Assembly: GCF_032393985.1 (NCBI RefSeq)
Contig: NZ_CP135918.1
Coordinates: 2,356,001-2,420,000 of the forward strand
From: Fischerella sp. JS2
GTDB taxonomy: Bacteria > Cyanobacteriota > Cyanobacteriia > Cyanobacteriales > Nostocaceae
DNA: 64,000 bases
Direction of reading: 5' to 3'
In this document: piece by piece, positions 63,750-64,000 of the stretch
Numbering within the stretch: position 1 is the first letter of the stretch
Layout of the letters: each line of letters begins with the position of its first letter
Notes under the pieces: generated by a model
What the model saw: only the letters and a program-made list of their open reading frames with translations
Told to the model about the DNA's origin: nothing
Databases searched by the model: none
Position numbers and translations under genes: made by a program

Positions 63750-64000
63750 ATGGCACTGGTTCGTTACAATCCCTGGCAAGAAATTAATGCTCTCCAAAGT
63801 CAACTAAATCGTTTATTTGATGAAAGTTTTATCCCATCTGGACTGTGGAAAGATGATGATGTGAAAGTTCCTGCTGCTGAGTTGCAAGAAACAGAAGAAG
63901 CAATTCTTCTGAAGTTAGAAATTCCTGGTATGGAAGCTAAAGACTTGGATGTACAAGTGACAGAAGATGCAGTTTATGTCAGTGGTGAACGTAAATCTGA
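63750..64000 (+). CDS. hspA: Hsp20/alpha-crystallin small heat-shock protein (partial)
   Basis: The first 83 codons of a small heat-shock protein run off the right edge. The N-terminus MALVRYNPWQEINALQSQLN and the start of the alpha-crystallin domain (VPAAELQETEEAILLKLEIP, GMEAKDLDVQV) fit cyanobacterial HspA, a chaperone that holds denatured proteins and protects thylakoids and phycobilisomes. A ribosome binding site AGAGGAA lies 6-10 bp upstream of the ATG. Confidence 0.93.
   Translation, partial: MALVRYNPWQEINALQSQLNRLFDESFIPSGLWKDDDVKVPAAELQETEEAILLKLEIPGMEAKDLDVQVTEDAVYVSGERKS

Overview
The window is a 64 kb stretch of a cyanobacterial chromosome, most likely a filamentous Nostocales-type organism. 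Direct support comes from photosystem I PsaD, NdhD, a Gun4 homologue, SqdB/SqdX sulfolipid genes, Ycf35/Ycf46, NtcA, a DevBCA-type exporter, a GAF-GAF-PAS adenylate cyclase, many HIP1 sites (GCGATCGC) and many short heptamer-like repeats between genes. The gene order around the cyclase-purC-omp85-lpx block and around ntcA resembles what I recall of Anabaena/Nostoc; I could not check this by search. No rRNA, CRISPR array or prophage was seen. There is one tRNA, tRNA-Gly(GCC).

Layout. 1-8 kb: the end of a gun4 gene, a lone TnpB (IS200/IS605-type) element, icd with a MITE-like element downstream, a Tat-exported unknown protein, trpE and psaD. 8-19 kb: a DICT-GAF histidine kinase upstream of psaD, a large AT-rich gap, a GT4 glycosyltransferase and an amylo-1,6-glucosidase-like enzyme, the DUF2605/DUF2973 pair, thrS and a RelE/ParE toxin-antitoxin pair. 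19-28 kb: a frameshifted GFA gene, ndhD, a coiled-coil protein overlapping the thrB region, a VOC protein, a MerR/GyrI-type regulator, ycf35, ycf46, a ribbon-helix-helix protein and a PsbP-like lipoprotein. 28-32 kb: sqdB, a small membrane protein, sqdX. 32-43 kb: class III adenylate cyclase, a small conserved protein, purC, then the outer-membrane block omp85-lpxC-fabZ-lpxA-lpxB. 43-46 kb: poorly characterised membrane proteins and an APH-like kinase. 46-51 kb: devBCA-type exporter divergent from a TetR regulator, then an HD-domain protein. 51-59 kb: PhoD-like phosphatase, hisB, fabI, ntcA, DUF3084, a YqgF-like nuclease, DUF3146. 59-64 kb: tRNA-Gly, a long gene-poor stretch, a PAS-CRP fusion regulator, a second copy of the small conserved family, and the start of an hsp20 gene.

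Functionally, the omp85-lpx block joins outer-membrane protein insertion with the first steps of lipid A synthesis. The TetR/devBCA pair looks like a self-contained regulated exporter: three copies of the inverted repeat ACTAAAC/GTTTAGT lie between the divergent genes. ntcA carries a perfect GTA-N8-TAC site in its own upstream region, consistent with autoregulation. psaD has an HLR1-like (RpaB-type) direct repeat.

The most unusual material is repetitive DNA rather than a new gene system. A dispersed 120-160 bp element occurs three times; one copy supplies the whole ribosome-binding region of the cyclase gene. A related palindromic unit is inserted in frame in thrB. Two different MITE-like elements are also present. 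I did not find convincing evidence of a completely new multi-gene system. The best candidates for uncharacterised biology are the TetR-devBCA unit, the 43.4-46.3 kb membrane/APH-like cluster, the paralogous 86-88 aa proteins, and a possible unannotated transcript ending at about 60.6 kb.
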